In this document: in pieces, positions 1 through 8,784 of the stretch
Numbering within the stretch: the stretch's first letter is position 1
How the letters are laid out: the number at the start of each line of letters is the position of its first letter
Assembly: GCA_009469675.1 (NCBI GenBank)
Contig: SSSZ01000112.1
Coordinates: 1 to 64,000 of the forward strand
DNA from: Azonexaceae bacterium
Lineage (GTDB): Bacteria > Pseudomonadota > Gammaproteobacteria > Burkholderiales > Rhodocyclaceae
DNA: 64,000 nucleotides
Reading direction: 5' to 3'
Program-made: the position numbers and the translations under genes
Notes under the pieces: generated by a model
The model's database searches: none
What the model saw: the letters and a program-made list of their open reading frames with translations, nothing else
Told to the model about the DNA's origin: nothing

Positions 1-174
1 GAGGCGCGCAGCGCCAGGGGTGCCCGCAGCCGGGCGCCGGACCGCTCCAAGCCCGGTTCGCCCCCGCTCGGCGGGGAGGCGCGCAGCGCCAGGGGTGCCC
101 GCAGCCGGGCGCCGGACCGCTCCAAGCCCGGTTCGTCCCCGCCCGGCGGGGAGGCGCGTAGCGCCAGGGGTGCC
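1..174. repeat. 75-bp direct tandem repeat, about 2.3 copies
   Basis: Copies start at 1, 76 and 151 (the last is truncated at about 174). The first two differ at only a few positions near the copy junction. The period is exactly 75, a multiple of three, so every frame gives a 25-residue repeat. The array probably continues left of the window. It may be the coding tail of an upstream gene or a GC-rich intergenic repeat; the copy ends supply the AGGGG ahead of the next start codon. Confidence 0.85.
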
Positions 175-180
175 GAATGA
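1..180 (+). CDS. 3' end of an upstream gene with a repetitive C-terminal tail (partial)
   Basis: Reading from base 1, the frame is open through the 75-bp repeats and stops with TGA at 178-180. It encodes 25-residue Arg/Ala/Ser/Gly/Pro-rich repeats (units begin EARSARGARS). The stop overlaps the ATG of the next gene in an ATGA junction, the coupling pattern used repeatedly elsewhere in this window, which favours real coding. Against it: all frames of a GC-rich repeat tend to be open, the composition is low-complexity, and the start and any folded domain lie outside. Function unknown. Confidence 0.35.
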   Translation, partial: EARSARGARSRAPDRSKPGSPPLGGEARSARGARSRAPDRSKPGSSPPGGEARSARGAE

Positions 181-461
181 GCGCCTACGCCCTGGCCCTC
201 GGCGCCCTGGTCGCTGCCCTGGCCGCCCAGTCGGTGGCTACCGGTGTCGCCCTCGAAGTCGCTCTCGCCAGGCCCTATCGCCGCCCCTGGCTGGCGCTCG
301 CCCTGGGGTCCGGCCTGCTCGCCCTGCATCACGGCTATACCCTGGAACTCGGCCTGCGCACCGGCCTCTACGATCTGCGCCAAGCGCTGCTGGCGGCCCT
401 GGCCGGGCTGTCGTTCGCCGCCGCCGTCCTCGGTCTGCGCCGGAGTCAGAACTCCGGCTGA
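177..461 (+). CDS. Small membrane protein, unknown function
   Basis: A 94-aa, very hydrophobic protein with about three predicted membrane segments (roughly residues 4-25, 36-55 and 65-87) separated by short Arg-containing turns (ARPYRRP near 31-37). The ATG at 177 has AGGGG about seven bases upstream and overlaps the stop of the preceding open frame. The 3' end overlaps the convergent formyl-THF cyclo-ligase gene by 16 bp. I do not recognise a family. The small size and adjacency suggest an accessory membrane subunit of whatever lies to the left. Confidence 0.55.
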   Translation: MSAYALALGALVAALAAQSVATGVALEVALARPYRRPWLALALGSGLLALHHGYTLELGLRTGLYDLRQALLAALAGLSFAAAVLGLRRSQNSG

Positions 462-1042
462 CGGGCGCCGGCTTCGGTGACGATCCAGTCGAGGCGCTGG
501 TCGTGGGCCTGGGGGCGGATGGAGTCGACGCGGTTCAGTTCGAAGCCGACCCCCACCGCCAGGGGACGTGGCGTCAGGGCGGCGAGGGTGCGGTCGAAAT
601 AGCCGCCGCCGTAGCCCAGGCGGTAGCCGGCGCCATCGAAGGCGTTAAGGGGCAGAAGCAGCACCGAGGGGGCGATCCAGGCGCCGCTGGTGGGCGTCGG
701 AATGCCGTAGCGGTCGGGTGCGAGGGGCGTGTCGGGAAGCCAGGCGCGGAAAGCCAGAGGGGCATTCGCGGCGACCACCACGGGCAGCGCCGCGGCGATC
801 CCGCGCTGGCGCCAGGCGGCAAGCGCCGGCCGGACATCGGGTTCGTTCTTGACCGGCCAGCAGAAGCCGACCACGGCGCCGGCCTCCAGGGGCAAGGTGG
901 CGAGCAGGGCGGCGACGAGGCGGGCCGACAGTTCGGCGTACTCGGCCGGCGCCAGGGCCTGGCGGCGGGCCGCCATGTCCCGGCGCAGCGCCCGCCGCCA
1001 GGCCGTGTTATCCTCAAGCGATGTCGCTGTAATCCGATTCAT
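446..1042 (-). CDS. 5-formyltetrahydrofolate cyclo-ligase
   Basis: Converts 5-formyl-THF to 5,10-methenyl-THF with ATP in the cytosol, returning the stored folate to one-carbon metabolism. The 198-aa length suits the YgfA/MTHFS family. Visible family features are the N-terminal Arg-rich helix (WRRALRRDMAARRQAL), the GFCWPVKNEPD segment, the PLNAFDGAGYRLGYGGGYFDR nucleotide-binding region split around residues 131-151, and the C-terminal HDQRLDWIVTE. The start lies only 14 bp from the divergent slt start, so its promoter must overlap slt or the gap. Its 3' end overlaps the convergent small membrane protein gene. Confidence 0.9.
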   Translation of the reverse strand: MNRITATSLEDNTAWRRALRRDMAARRQALAPAEYAELSARLVAALLATLPLEAGAVVGFCWPVKNEPDVRPALAAWRQRGIAAALPVVVAANAPLAFRAWLPDTPLAPDRYGIPTPTSGAWIAPSVLLLPLNAFDGAGYRLGYGGGYFDRTLAALTPRPLAVGVGFELNRVDSIRPQAHDQRLDWIVTEAGARQPEF

Positions 1043-1056
1043 GGTTCAAATCTAGC

Positions 1057-2991
1057 ATGAAGCACCGCATTCTCCTGCTCGCTTTCCTGGTTGCCGCCCC
1101 CCTCTTCGCCCAGGAGAGTCGCGATGCCGCCTTTCTCGCCGCCCGCGACGGCTTCCGCAACGGCGACGCCGCCAAGCTCGAACGGGCCGCCGCGGCCCTC
1201 GGCGGGGGCCATGAACTGGCCCCCTACGTCGAATACTTCCAGCTCCGCCTGCGCCTGGAACAGGCCGACGCCGCCACGGTCCGCGCCTTCCTCGAACGTT
1301 ACGACCGCAGTTACGTCGCCGAAAAACTGCGCGGCGACTGGCTGCGCCTCTTCGCCAAAAAACAGCAGTGGAGCGAGGTCGAGGCGGCCCACGAAGGCCT
1401 CCTCAGTCCCGAACAGGAAACTGTTTGCCTCAACCTGCAGGCCCGTCTGGCCAGGAAGGACGCCGTCGCCATCGACGAGGCGCTGCCCCTCTGGCAGTCG
1501 CTTCTTGAGCCGCCGGAGGCCTGCATCCCGGTCCTCGAAGCCCTGATCTGGGAAAAGAAGGTGCTGGCCGACGACGTCTGGGGCCGCATCCGCCGCCAGT
1601 TCGAGGCCAATCGCACGGCCTGGGCGAAATCGACCATGCACTACCTGCCCGAGAGCCAGACTCCCGACCTGAAGCAGGTCGACGCGGCCATCGACCACGC
1701 CATGGCCTACCTCGTCAAACTGCCGGGCAACTGGGCCGCCAACCGGGCCGGCCGCGAGGTCGCCGCCCTTGCCGTGCAGCGCGTCGCCACCAACGATCCC
1801 CGCGTTGCCGCGGAGCAGCTGGAAAAAATCCAGGGCAAACTGCAGGAGCCGGAAAAACAGTGGGCCTGGAGCCAGATCGGCCTCAACGCCGCCAAGCGCC
1901 ACATCCCCGACGCCGTGGCGTGGTACGCCAAGGCCGGCAAGGCGCCGCTTTCCGACGACGGTTTCCAATGGAAGGTGCGGGCGGCGCTGCGTGCCCAGGA
2001 ATGGGGCGTCGTCCACAACACCATCGAAGCCATGCCGGCCCGCCTCGCGGCCCTGCCCGAATGGACCTACTGGCTGGGCCGCGCCCACAAGGCGGGTGGG
2101 CGCACCACCGACGCCGAGGCCTTGTTCCGCCGCATCGCCGGCCAGCCCAATTTCTACGGCAACCTGGCCGACGAGGAACTGGGCCGCCCCCTCGCCCCGC
2201 CGCCCCGGGCTGCCCCACTGACCAAGGACGAGCAGGCGGCGGCGCTGAACAACGCCGGCCTCAAGCGGGCCCTGACGCTCTTTCGCCTCGATCTGCGCAC
2301 CGAAGCGGTCAAGGAATGGAACTGGACCCTGCGCGGCATGGAGGACCGGGAACTGCTGGCCGCCGCCGAGCTGGCCAAGCGCCACCTGATCTACGACCGG
2401 GCCATCAACACCGCCGACAAGACCAAGAACGAACACGACTACAGCCTGCGTTACCTCGCCCCCTTCGACGACCACGTCCGGCCGGCGGCCCGGAACCAGT
2501 CCCTCGACGACGCCTGGGTCTACGGCCTGATGCGCCAGGAAAGCCGTTTCATCACCAACGCCAAATCGACGGTGGGCGCATCCGGGCTGATGCAGCTGAT
2601 GCCGGCCACCGCCAAATGGGTGGCCAAGAAAATCGGCCTCAAGGATTTTAACCAGGGCCGGGTCAACGACACCGAAACCAACGTTCTGCTCGGTACCAGC
2701 TATATGCGCATGGTTCTGGAAAACCTCGACAACCATCCCGTCCTGGCTTCCGCCGCCTACAACGCCGGCCCCGGCCGGGCGCGCAAATGGCGGGCCGACA
2801 CCCCCCTGGAAGGCGCCATCTACGCCGAAACCATCCCCTTCAACGAAACCCGCGACTACGTCAAGAAGGTGATGAGCAATTCGGTCTATTACTCGGCGCT
2901 CTTCAACGGCCGGCCGGATTCCCTCAAGGCCCGCCTCGGCGTGGTCGGAGCCCGCGTCGCCGACGGGCCGAAGGACGCCGATCTGCCGTAG
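1057..2991 (+). CDS. slt: Soluble lytic murein transglycosylase (Slt70 type)
   Basis: A 644-aa periplasmic muramidase that cleaves peptidoglycan to 1,6-anhydromuropeptides. The N-terminus is a signal peptide ([18 protein letters not shown], cleavage near AQE). Then comes a long Ala/Leu-rich helical superhelix (about 25-450) and the SLT catalytic domain (about 480-620). The catalytic Glu is E495 in RQESRF, followed by the diagnostic [13 protein letters not shown] and a later [13 protein letters not shown]. No Shine-Dalgarno stands out before the ATG, which sits 14 bp from the divergent start of the folate gene. Confidence 0.93.
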   Translation: MKHRILLLAFLVAAPLFAQESRDAAFLAARDGFRNGDAAKLERAAAALGGGHELAPYVEYFQLRLRLEQADAATVRAFLERYDRSYVAEKLRGDWLRLFAKKQQWSEVEAAHEGLLSPEQETVCLNLQARLARKDAVAIDEALPLWQSLLEPPEACIPVLEALIWEKKVLADDVWGRIRRQFEANRTAWAKSTMHYLPESQTPDLKQVDAAIDHAMAYLVKLPGNWAANRAGREVAALAVQRVATNDPRVAAEQLEKIQGKLQEPEKQWAWSQIGLNAAKRHIPDAVAWYAKAGKAPLSDDGFQWKVRAALRAQEWGVVHNTIEAMPARLAALPEWTYWLGRAHKAGGRTTDAEALFRRIAGQPNFYGNLADEELGRPLAPPPRAAPLTKDEQAAALNNAGLKRALTLFRLDLRTEAVKEWNWTLRGMEDRELLAAAELAKRHLIYDRAINTADKTKNEHDYSLRYLAPFDDHVRPAARNQSLDDAWVYGLMRQESRFITNAKSTVGASGLMQLMPATAKWVAKKIGLKDFNQGRVNDTETNVLLGTSYMRMVLENLDNHPVLASAAYNAGPGRARKWRADTPLEGAIYAETIPFNETRDYVKKVMSNSVYYSALFNGRPDSLKARLGVVGARVADGPKDADLP

Positions 2992-3064
2992 TTCCGGCGG
3001 CCTGCCGGCCCGGCCGGCGCCCCGTGGGATAATCCGCCCCCGTCATTTCGCCCCTGGTCCGCCC

Positions 3065-4519
3065 ATGCCCTGTAAATCCCTGATGGTCCAAGGCACCACC
3101 TCCGATGCCGGCAAATCGACCCTGGTGGCCGCCCTGTGCCGCATTCTGCGGCGCCGGGGGCGGCGAGTGGCGCCCTTCAAACCGCAGAACATGGCGCTCA
3201 ATTCGGCGGTGACGGTGGACGGCGGCGAAATCGGCCGGGCCCAGGCCCTGCAGGCCCTGGCCGCCGGGCTGGAACCCCATACCGATTTCAACCCGGTGCT
3301 CCTCAAGCCGACCACCGACAAGAAGGCCCAGGTGGTCATCCACGGTCGCGTGGCGGCCGATCTCAACGCCCGCGACTACCAGGAATACAAGCCCCGGGCC
3401 ATGGCCGCCGTACTCGCCTCCTGGGAGCGCCTGACCGCCGCCTACGAGTGCGTTCTGGTGGAGGGGGCCGGTTCGCCGGCGGAAATCAACCTGCGGGCCC
3501 GGGACATCGCCAACATGGGCTTCGCCGAGGCGGTGGATTGCCCCGTCATCCTCATCGCCGACATCGACCGGGGCGGCGTCTTCGCCCATCTGGTCGGCAC
3601 CCTGGAACTGCTCTCGGCTTCCGAACAGGCCCGGGTCAAGGGTTTCGTCATCAACCGCTTCCGCGGCGACATCAGTCTCCTGGAACCCGGCTTGCGCTGG
3701 CTCGAGGAGCGTACCGGCAAGCCCGTGCTCGGGGTTCTGCCCTACCTGCACGGCCTTTTTCTCGACGCCGAGGATGCCATCGCCACGGCCACGGCGGATA
3801 AATCCCAGGCCCGGCTCACGGTCGTGGCGCCGGCCTACCCGCGGGTTTCCAACCACAACGACCTCGACCCCCTGCGCCTGCATCCCGAGGTCGATTTCCG
3901 CTGGATCGGGCCGGGGGAGGCCCCGCCGCCGGCGGACCTCATCGTCCTGCCCGGCTCCAAGGCGGTGCGGGCCGACCTGGAATGGTTGCGGGCCGGCGGC
4001 TGGGACACCGCCATCGAACGGCATCTGCGCTACGGCGGCAAGGTCATCGGCCTGTGCGGCGGCTACCAGATGCTCGGCCGGGCCATCGACGACCCGCGGG
4101 GTCTCGAGGGGACGCCGGGCAGGACGGCGGGGCTGGGCTGGCTCGATTGCACCACGACCCTGGAACGGGAAAAGCAGTTGCGCAACGTGAGCGGCCGCCT
4201 CGGGCTGCCGGGGGAACCCATCCTGACCGGCTACGAGATCCACCTTGGCGTCACCGCCGGGCCGGCCCTGGCGCAACCGGCCCTCTACTTCGCCGATGGC
4301 CGCCCGGACGGCGCGATTTCCCCCGATGGGCAGATTCTCGCCACCTATTGCCACGGCGTCTTCGACCATCCCGACGCCCTAGCCGGCCTGCTCGCCTGGG
4401 CCGGCCTGGTCGATGCCCAGCGGGTCGATTTCGCCGCCCGCCGGGAGGCGGATTTGGACCGCCTGGCCGATGCGGTCGAAAGCGCGCTGGACTGGGAAAA
4501 ACTGGCCGGGATCCTGTAG
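3065..4519 (+). CDS. cobQ: Cobyric acid synthase, glutamine-hydrolysing
   Basis: Amidates carboxyl side chains b, d, e and g of adenosylcobyrinic a,c-diamide using glutamine and ATP; the family is also called CbiP. The 484-aa length is typical. The N-terminal dethiobiotin-synthetase-like domain has the P-loop-like [10 protein letters not shown] (about 10-19) and [10 protein letters not shown]; the C-terminal class-I glutamine amidotransferase has its nucleophile C331 in GLCGGYQML and a His in [10 protein letters not shown]. It lies 2 kb from cobU and the riboswitch, on the other side of a two-gene signalling pair, so it may be regulated separately. I see no riboswitch directly upstream. Confidence 0.95.
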   Translation: MPCKSLMVQGTTSDAGKSTLVAALCRILRRRGRRVAPFKPQNMALNSAVTVDGGEIGRAQALQALAAGLEPHTDFNPVLLKPTTDKKAQVVIHGRVAADLNARDYQEYKPRAMAAVLASWERLTAAYECVLVEGAGSPAEINLRARDIANMGFAEAVDCPVILIADIDRGGVFAHLVGTLELLSASEQARVKGFVINRFRGDISLLEPGLRWLEERTGKPVLGVLPYLHGLFLDAEDAIATATADKSQARLTVVAPAYPRVSNHNDLDPLRLHPEVDFRWIGPGEAPPPADLIVLPGSKAVRADLEWLRAGGWDTAIERHLRYGGKVIGLCGGYQMLGRAIDDPRGLEGTPGRTAGLGWLDCTTTLEREKQLRNVSGRLGLPGEPILTGYEIHLGVTAGPALAQPALYFADGRPDGAISPDGQILATYCHGVFDHPDALAGLLAWAGLVDAQRVDFAARREADLDRLADAVESALDWEKLAGIL

Positions 4520-4530
4520 CGGTCCCCGGG

Positions 4531-4558
4531 GGATTTGCCCGGTCGGGCGGCAAAATCC
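4531..4558. terminator. Stem-loop between convergent cobQ and the response regulator gene
   Basis: GGATTTGCC (4531-4539) pairs with GGCAAAATCC (4549-4558), leaving one base bulged and a 9-nt loop. It lies 12 bases after the cobQ stop in a convergent gap. There is no U-run, so it is a weak intrinsic terminator or a transcript-end stabiliser. Confidence 0.4.
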
Positions 4559-4657
4559 AGACCCGAGCCGCGGTGACACCCCGCTGGCGGCCGGCGTGGG
4601 GATGGCTGGCGTGGCCTGGTCCCGGACGCCCTCGTTTTGTCGCCTTGCCGGCAGCCT

Positions 4658-6013
4658 TCACCCGGGGGCGGCGCCGGGTTCGTCGTGGTGGATGCGCAGC
4701 AGGGCGACCTGGCGCTGGATTTCCCGCAGGTCGGCGTCGCGGCCGTGCAGGGCGTAGAGCTTGCGCACCGTCGAAAACACCTTCTTGGCTTCCTCGCCGG
4801 CCATCAGTTCCCGCGCCTGGCCGTCGGCCAGTTCGAGGTCGCCGGCGGCGAGGGCGGCGCGCAGCACGTCGAGGCGGATTTCGCCGGGCAGCGGCGTGGC
4901 GAGCAGGGCCGGGCGCAGGCCGGCAAAACGGGCCTTGCCTTTTTCCGGGCAGGCCAGGGCGAGGAGCGCGCTGTAGCTCGCCTGCTGCGCCAGACTGAAG
5001 TTCTGCACCGTCGATTCGCGCAAGCCGAGCAAGACCTTTTCCGCCGCGATCAGGTCGTTCCCATTGACCTGGCTGCGCGCCAGGGTCAGCTGGTCGTCGG
5101 GGGAAACCGCGCCGGGCATGGTGTCGTTGGCCACCACGTCGGCCATCATCGCCGTCGCCGTGGCGGTGTCGCCGTTGAGGGTGGCGGCCTGGGCGAGCAG
5201 GCGCTTGCGCTGGTAGTTGCGCGGCGTCTTCTTGGCCACCTCGTCGAGCACCCGCTGGGCTTCCTCGTTGTCGCCCTGGGCCATGCAGATATTGGCCTTG
5301 AGGTCGGAGGCGTCGAAATAATGGGGGGTCGAGGCGACCACCCGGTCGATTTCGGCGCGGGCTTCGGTGAGCTTGTTCTGGTGGTGCAGGGCCCGGGCTA
5401 CGCCGGCCCGCGCCCAGGGGAACTCGTAATTGTCGAGGATGTTGCGGTAGGCGGCTTCGGCGGCGGTGGCGTCGCCGGCGGCAAGGTGCACCTCGGCCTC
5501 CTGGCGCAGGATTTCGTAGCGGTAGGGGCGGCCGGCCTCGCTGTCGCGGCCGGCAGCAAGGAGGGCGAGGGCGGCGGCGTAGTCCTGCTTGCGTTTTTCC
5601 TGGTAGTAACCGGCGAAGAACTTCTTCTTGGCCACGATGCGGTCGAGCCGCAGGAGCAGCTTGTCGGGCGAAAAGGGTTTGATGATGTAGTCGTCGGGAA
5701 CCAGTTCGACCGCCGAGACCACCTGTTCGTAGGCCTGCTCGCCGGTCACCATCATGAAGATGGTGTCGTCGGACAGCAGGTTGAAGCGGCGCAATTCCTC
5801 GAGGAGTTGCTGGCCCGAGCGGCCCTCGCCGAGGACGTAGTCGCAGAGGATGATGTCCGGGGCGTTGTTGCGGATGCGGTAGATGGCGTCCTGGTAGTTG
5901 GAGGCGAACTCGACGGCGAAGGCGCCGACGTTCTGAGCGATGGTGCGCAGGGCCTCGCGGGCCAGGGGCTGGTCGTCGATGACGAGAAAGCGCTTGTTGG
6001 CGTAGGCCGACAT
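4658..6013 (-). CDS. Response regulator with a TPR-like C-terminal half
   Basis: A 451-aa cytosolic protein. Residues about 8-125 form a receiver domain with acidic pair D13/D14, phospho-acceptor D58 (ILCDYVLGEG) and the conserved Lys in DYIIKPFSPDKL. The remainder is Ala/Leu-rich helices with TPR spacing (AEAAYRNILDNYEFPWARAG, QRVLDEVAKKTPRNYQ) and no DNA-binding domain, so output is probably by protein contact. The start was set at MSAYANKRF because its ATG shares one base with the TGA of the kinase gene; a longer upstream frame would only be antisense-like extension. It is translationally coupled to that kinase, its likely partner. Confidence 0.85.
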   Translation of the reverse strand: MSAYANKRFLVIDDQPLAREALRTIAQNVGAFAVEFASNYQDAIYRIRNNAPDIILCDYVLGEGRSGQQLLEELRRFNLLSDDTIFMMVTGEQAYEQVVSAVELVPDDYIIKPFSPDKLLLRLDRIVAKKKFFAGYYQEKRKQDYAAALALLAAGRDSEAGRPYRYEILRQEAEVHLAAGDATAAEAAYRNILDNYEFPWARAGVARALHHQNKLTEARAEIDRVVASTPHYFDASDLKANICMAQGDNEEAQRVLDEVAKKTPRNYQRKRLLAQAATLNGDTATATAMMADVVANDTMPGAVSPDDQLTLARSQVNGNDLIAAEKVLLGLRESTVQNFSLAQQASYSALLALACPEKGKARFAGLRPALLATPLPGEIRLDVLRAALAAGDLELADGQARELMAGEEAKKVFSTVRKLYALHGRDADLREIQRQVALLRIHHDEPGAAPG

Positions 6014-6630
6014 CAGGGCAGCCGCAGCTCGAAACGGGCGCCGCCCAGGTCGCCGCCGTTGCCCAGGGTAAGGCGGCCGGGGCGGCCGTGGCGGGTGTGG
6101 AGGGCGGCCAGGCGTTCGGCGATGAGGAGGCCGGCGCCGCCGCCGCGGCTGGTGGTGGCCGGGTCGGCAAACCCGGGGCCGTCGTCCTCGACGGTAAAGA
6201 CCAGTTCGGCCCCGGCGATGTCCGCCCCGAGCCGGACGCGCCGGCGGGCGTGGCGGCCGGCGTTCTGCACCGCGTTGTTGAGGACGTCGCCGATGAGGTC
6301 GCGGTCGAGGGGCCATTCGTCGGCCACCGTGCAGTTCACTTCGAGGTCGATGCCGTTGCGGGCCAGGTGCTTGTCTTGGGCCAGCCGGACTTCGGCCAGG
6401 AGATCGCCGACCACCGCCGGAACGACCGCCAGGGCGGCGCCGTGGCGCAGCAGGCGGTAGGCGGTCAGGGTGCGGGAGAGGCGGCCGGCGGCGGCTTCGA
6501 TGGCGTAGCGGGCTTCGCCGAGATCGACCCCGTGGGCCGCTTCGACCGCCGCTACCATGGATTCCGCCGCGAAGAGCTGGTTCTTGGCGTCATGGACGCC
6601 GGATGCGAGCACGTCGAGCAGGCGATGCAT
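6013..6630 (-). CDS. Soluble histidine kinase-like protein
   Basis: 205 aa with no membrane segment or recognisable sensor domain. H13 in GVHDAKNQLF is the likely phosphorylation site, placed almost at the N-terminus, followed by a helical bundle and a HATPase_c domain with N box (LIGDVLNNAVQNAGRHA), G1 (VEDDGPGFAD) and G2 (GGGAGLLIAERLA). The ATG at 6630 was chosen over an extended frame because the extra residues are Pro/Arg-rich read-through. It is coupled by a 1-bp overlap to the response regulator. What it senses is not evident; it may be driven by the TPR partner or another protein. Confidence 0.82.
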   Translation of the reverse strand: MHRLLDVLASGVHDAKNQLFAAESMVAAVEAAHGVDLGEARYAIEAAAGRLSRTLTAYRLLRHGAALAVVPAVVGDLLAEVRLAQDKHLARNGIDLEVNCTVADEWPLDRDLIGDVLNNAVQNAGRHARRRVRLGADIAGAELVFTVEDDGPGFADPATTSRGGGAGLLIAERLAALHTRHGRPGRLTLGNGGDLGGARFELRLP

Positions 6631-6712
6631 CGGTCTCCTCCCGGAACGCCGAAGGGGTCGGCAGCAAAAGCATACTCCGAGACCGGACGGCGGCGCTACT
6701 GTTGCCGGACGA

Positions 6713-7270
6713 TCAGGCAGGCGGCGCTTTGAGCGCCAGGGGGAGGCCGGCGGCAACCAGGGTGACGGCGTCGCACACGGCCGCCACCCGCTGGTTGAGG
6801 CGTCCCTGTTCGTCGGCGAAGAGCCGCGAGACGGGGGCCATGGGGACAATGCCCCAGCCGACCTCGTTGGAGACCAGGATGATGGTCCCGGGGAGGCGGG
6901 GCAGGGCGGCGGCGAGGGCGGCGGTCTGGTGGCGCAGGAGGGGACAGTCGATGGCTTCGCCGGCTTCGGCCTGGGCGGCGGCGCGGCCGGCGAAGAGGAG
7001 GTTGGACAGCCAGAGGGTGAGACAGTCGACGAGGAGGCAGGTGTCGGGGGCGGCCAGCCGTTCGAGCTGGCCGGCCAGGTAGAGCGGCTCCTCGACCAGC
7101 CCCCAGGCGGGGGGGCGGCGATCCCGGTGGTGGGCGATGCGCCGGGCCATCTCGCCGTCGTGGCCCTGGGCCGTGGCGACGTAGATCACCCGCCGGCCCG
7201 ATTCCGCCGCCCGGCGCTCGGCCAGCAGGCTCTTGCCCGAGCGGGCGCCGCCGAAGATCAGTTCGTTCAT
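6713..7270 (-). CDS. cobU: Adenosylcobinamide kinase / adenosylcobinamide-phosphate guanylyltransferase
   Basis: A bifunctional enzyme of nucleotide-loop assembly: phosphorylates adenosylcobinamide and then forms AdoCbi-GDP, the substrate for CobS. 185 aa from MNELIFGGARSGKS; the P-loop GGARSGKS is residues 7-14 and other family blocks are YVATAQGHDGEMARRIAHHR, LLVDCLTLWLSNLL and LVSNEVGWGIVP. The start at 7270 was preferred because the P-loop must sit near the N-terminus. It is divergent from cobT, with about 300 bp between the two starts that holds the cobalamin riboswitch on the other strand. Confidence 0.94.
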   Translation of the reverse strand: MNELIFGGARSGKSLLAERRAAESGRRVIYVATAQGHDGEMARRIAHHRDRRPPAWGLVEEPLYLAGQLERLAAPDTCLLVDCLTLWLSNLLFAGRAAAQAEAGEAIDCPLLRHQTAALAAALPRLPGTIILVSNEVGWGIVPMAPVSRLFADEQGRLNQRVAAVCDAVTLVAAGLPLALKAPPA

Positions 7271-7324
7271 GGGGCGAAGCTTAGGCGATTGCGCCCGGCG
7301 ACGGCAAGCCGGATAATCGCTCCC

Positions 7325-7490
7325 GACTCGGTAAAACGGAACCCGGTGCGAGCCATTCAATTCCGGGGCGGGCCCGCCGCTGTAATCGGGGACGGACGTC
7401 GCATTTGGCCACTGGGCGGGGAAACAAACCTGCCGGGAAGGCGCGGCGAGCCGGTCGATCCGAAAGCCAGAAGACCTACCGAGCCGTGGA
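7325..7490 (+). ncRNA. Adenosylcobalamin riboswitch
   Basis: Upstream of cobT the plus strand shows the conserved cobalamin-element blocks in order: CCGGTGCGAGCC (from 7343), a GGCCCGCCGCTGTAATCGG block (7371-7389), GCCACTG (about 7407-7413), GGGAAGGCG (about 7435) and a terminal GAAAGCCAGAAGACC (about 7462-7476). Spacing and order fit the class. The boundaries are approximate. A terminator hairpin follows at once, so control is probably by premature termination when coenzyme B12 is bound. Confidence 0.92.
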
Positions 7491-7509
7491 CAGGGAGCCT
7501 GTGGACAGG

Positions 7510-7560
7510 GCTTCGCGGCAGCGTCCGTCGACGCCGCTGCGAAGCTCTTTTTCTTTTTTT
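7510..7560 (+). terminator. Intrinsic terminator, expression platform of the B12 riboswitch
   Basis: A near-perfect 16-bp stem (7510-7525 with 7530-7545; one G-U pair and one mismatch) with a 4-nt loop is followed directly by a U-rich run 7546-7560 (U5 C U7 at its core). It ends a few bases before the cobT start, exactly where a riboswitch attenuator would be. An alternative antiterminator would need pairing of its left arm with the aptamer's 3' end; I did not fold this. Confidence 0.85.
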
Positions 7561-7574
7561 CCAGGATGAATCGG

Positions 7575-8639
7575 ATGCATTCGCAATTTCAACTCGCCGC
7601 CCCCGATACCGGGTTGGCCGCTGCCCTGCAGCACAAGATCGACCGCAAGACCAAACCCCAGGGTGCCCTGGGGCAACTGGAAGCCCTCGCGCTCAAGCTC
7701 GGCCTGGTGCAGCAGACCCTGACGCCGGCCCTTACGGCGCCCCATCTTCTGGTTTTTGCCGGCGACCACGGCGCGGCGCGGGACGGGGTTTCGGCCTTTC
7801 CCCAGGAGGTGACCTGGCAGATGGTCGGGAATTTTCTCGCCGGCGGTGCCGCGATCAACGTCTTCGCCCGCCAGAACGGCCTCGCCCTCACCGTGGTCGA
7901 CGCGGGCGTGGCCCACGACTTCGGCGCCATCGGGGACGGCGCCGTCCCCGCCTTCATCAATGCCAAGGTGGCCTGGGGGACGGCGAGCTACCTCGTGGAA
8001 CCGGCCATGAGTGCCCAGCAATGCGCCGCCGCCCTCGAACACGGCGCCGGCATTGTCGGCCGGCTGGCGGCGGCGGACTGCAACGTTGTCGGCTTCGGCG
8101 AAATGGGCATCGGCAACACGGCCTCGGCGTCGCTCATCACCCACTGCCTGACCGGCGTGCCGCTGGCCGACTGCGTTGGCCGCGGCACCGGCCTGGACGA
8201 CGCCGGCCTGGCGCGCAAGAACGCGCTCCTCGACCGGGCGCTGCAACGCTACCGCCAGGCTGGCGGTGGCGACGACCCCCTTGCCGTGCTGGCCGAGTTC
8301 GGCGGCTTCGAGGTGGCGATGATGGCCGGCGCCATGATTGCCGCCGCCCGCGCCGGCATGGTCCTCCTCATCGACGGCTTCATCGTCGGCGCCGCGGCTC
8401 TGGTCGCCGCCCGCCTGGCGCCGGCGCTCACCGCCTATTGCGTCTTCTGCCACCGCTCGGCCGAACCGGGGCATCGCGCCCAGTTGGCGGCCCTCGGCGC
8501 CGAGCCGCTGCTCGACCTGGGCCTGCGCCTGGGCGAAGGCACCGGCGCCGCCCTGGCCTACCCCCTGGTGGCCGCCGCCGCCAACTTCTTGAACGACATG
8601 GCGAGCTTCGAATCGGCGGGAGTCGCCGACAAGTGCTGA
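7575..8639 (+). CDS. cobT: Nicotinate-nucleotide--dimethylbenzimidazole phosphoribosyltransferase
   Basis: Makes alpha-ribazole phosphate from nicotinate mononucleotide and dimethylbenzimidazole, the lower ligand of B12. 354 aa, typical. Family blocks include [41 protein letters not shown] and the C-terminal [17 protein letters not shown] containing the catalytic Glu region. I place the start at the ATG at 7575 because AGGA lies eight bases upstream; an ATG at 7566 would have its AGG directly abutting. It is the first gene behind the riboswitch-terminator and heads cobT-cobS-cobC. Confidence 0.95.
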   Translation: MHSQFQLAAPDTGLAAALQHKIDRKTKPQGALGQLEALALKLGLVQQTLTPALTAPHLLVFAGDHGAARDGVSAFPQEVTWQMVGNFLAGGAAINVFARQNGLALTVVDAGVAHDFGAIGDGAVPAFINAKVAWGTASYLVEPAMSAQQCAAALEHGAGIVGRLAAADCNVVGFGEMGIGNTASASLITHCLTGVPLADCVGRGTGLDDAGLARKNALLDRALQRYRQAGGGDDPLAVLAEFGGFEVAMMAGAMIAAARAGMVLLIDGFIVGAAALVAARLAPALTAYCVFCHRSAEPGHRAQLAALGAEPLLDLGLRLGEGTGAALAYPLVAAAANFLNDMASFESAGVADKC

Positions 8640-8784
8640 AGGTGGGAAAGCACGTCCGCTACGCCGTCGCGGCGGCGGTCGCCGGGCGGCCGCCGCTCCG
8701 TCCGCTGCCGTCTGGGCGGGCGGGCTGGCGGGGGGCAATGGGGGGGCGGCGCGCCGTCAGGGCGTTGCCCGGCGGGAGGGCGGG

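Noticed and set aside
20-1060. A 346-codon plus-strand frame through the repeats and the cyclo-ligase
   Set aside because: Extreme Arg/Pro/Gly composition, and it runs antisense through a clear folate enzyme.
1039-2736. A 565-codon minus-strand frame opposite slt
   Set aside because: Antisense to a lytic transglycosylase with an intact catalytic motif.
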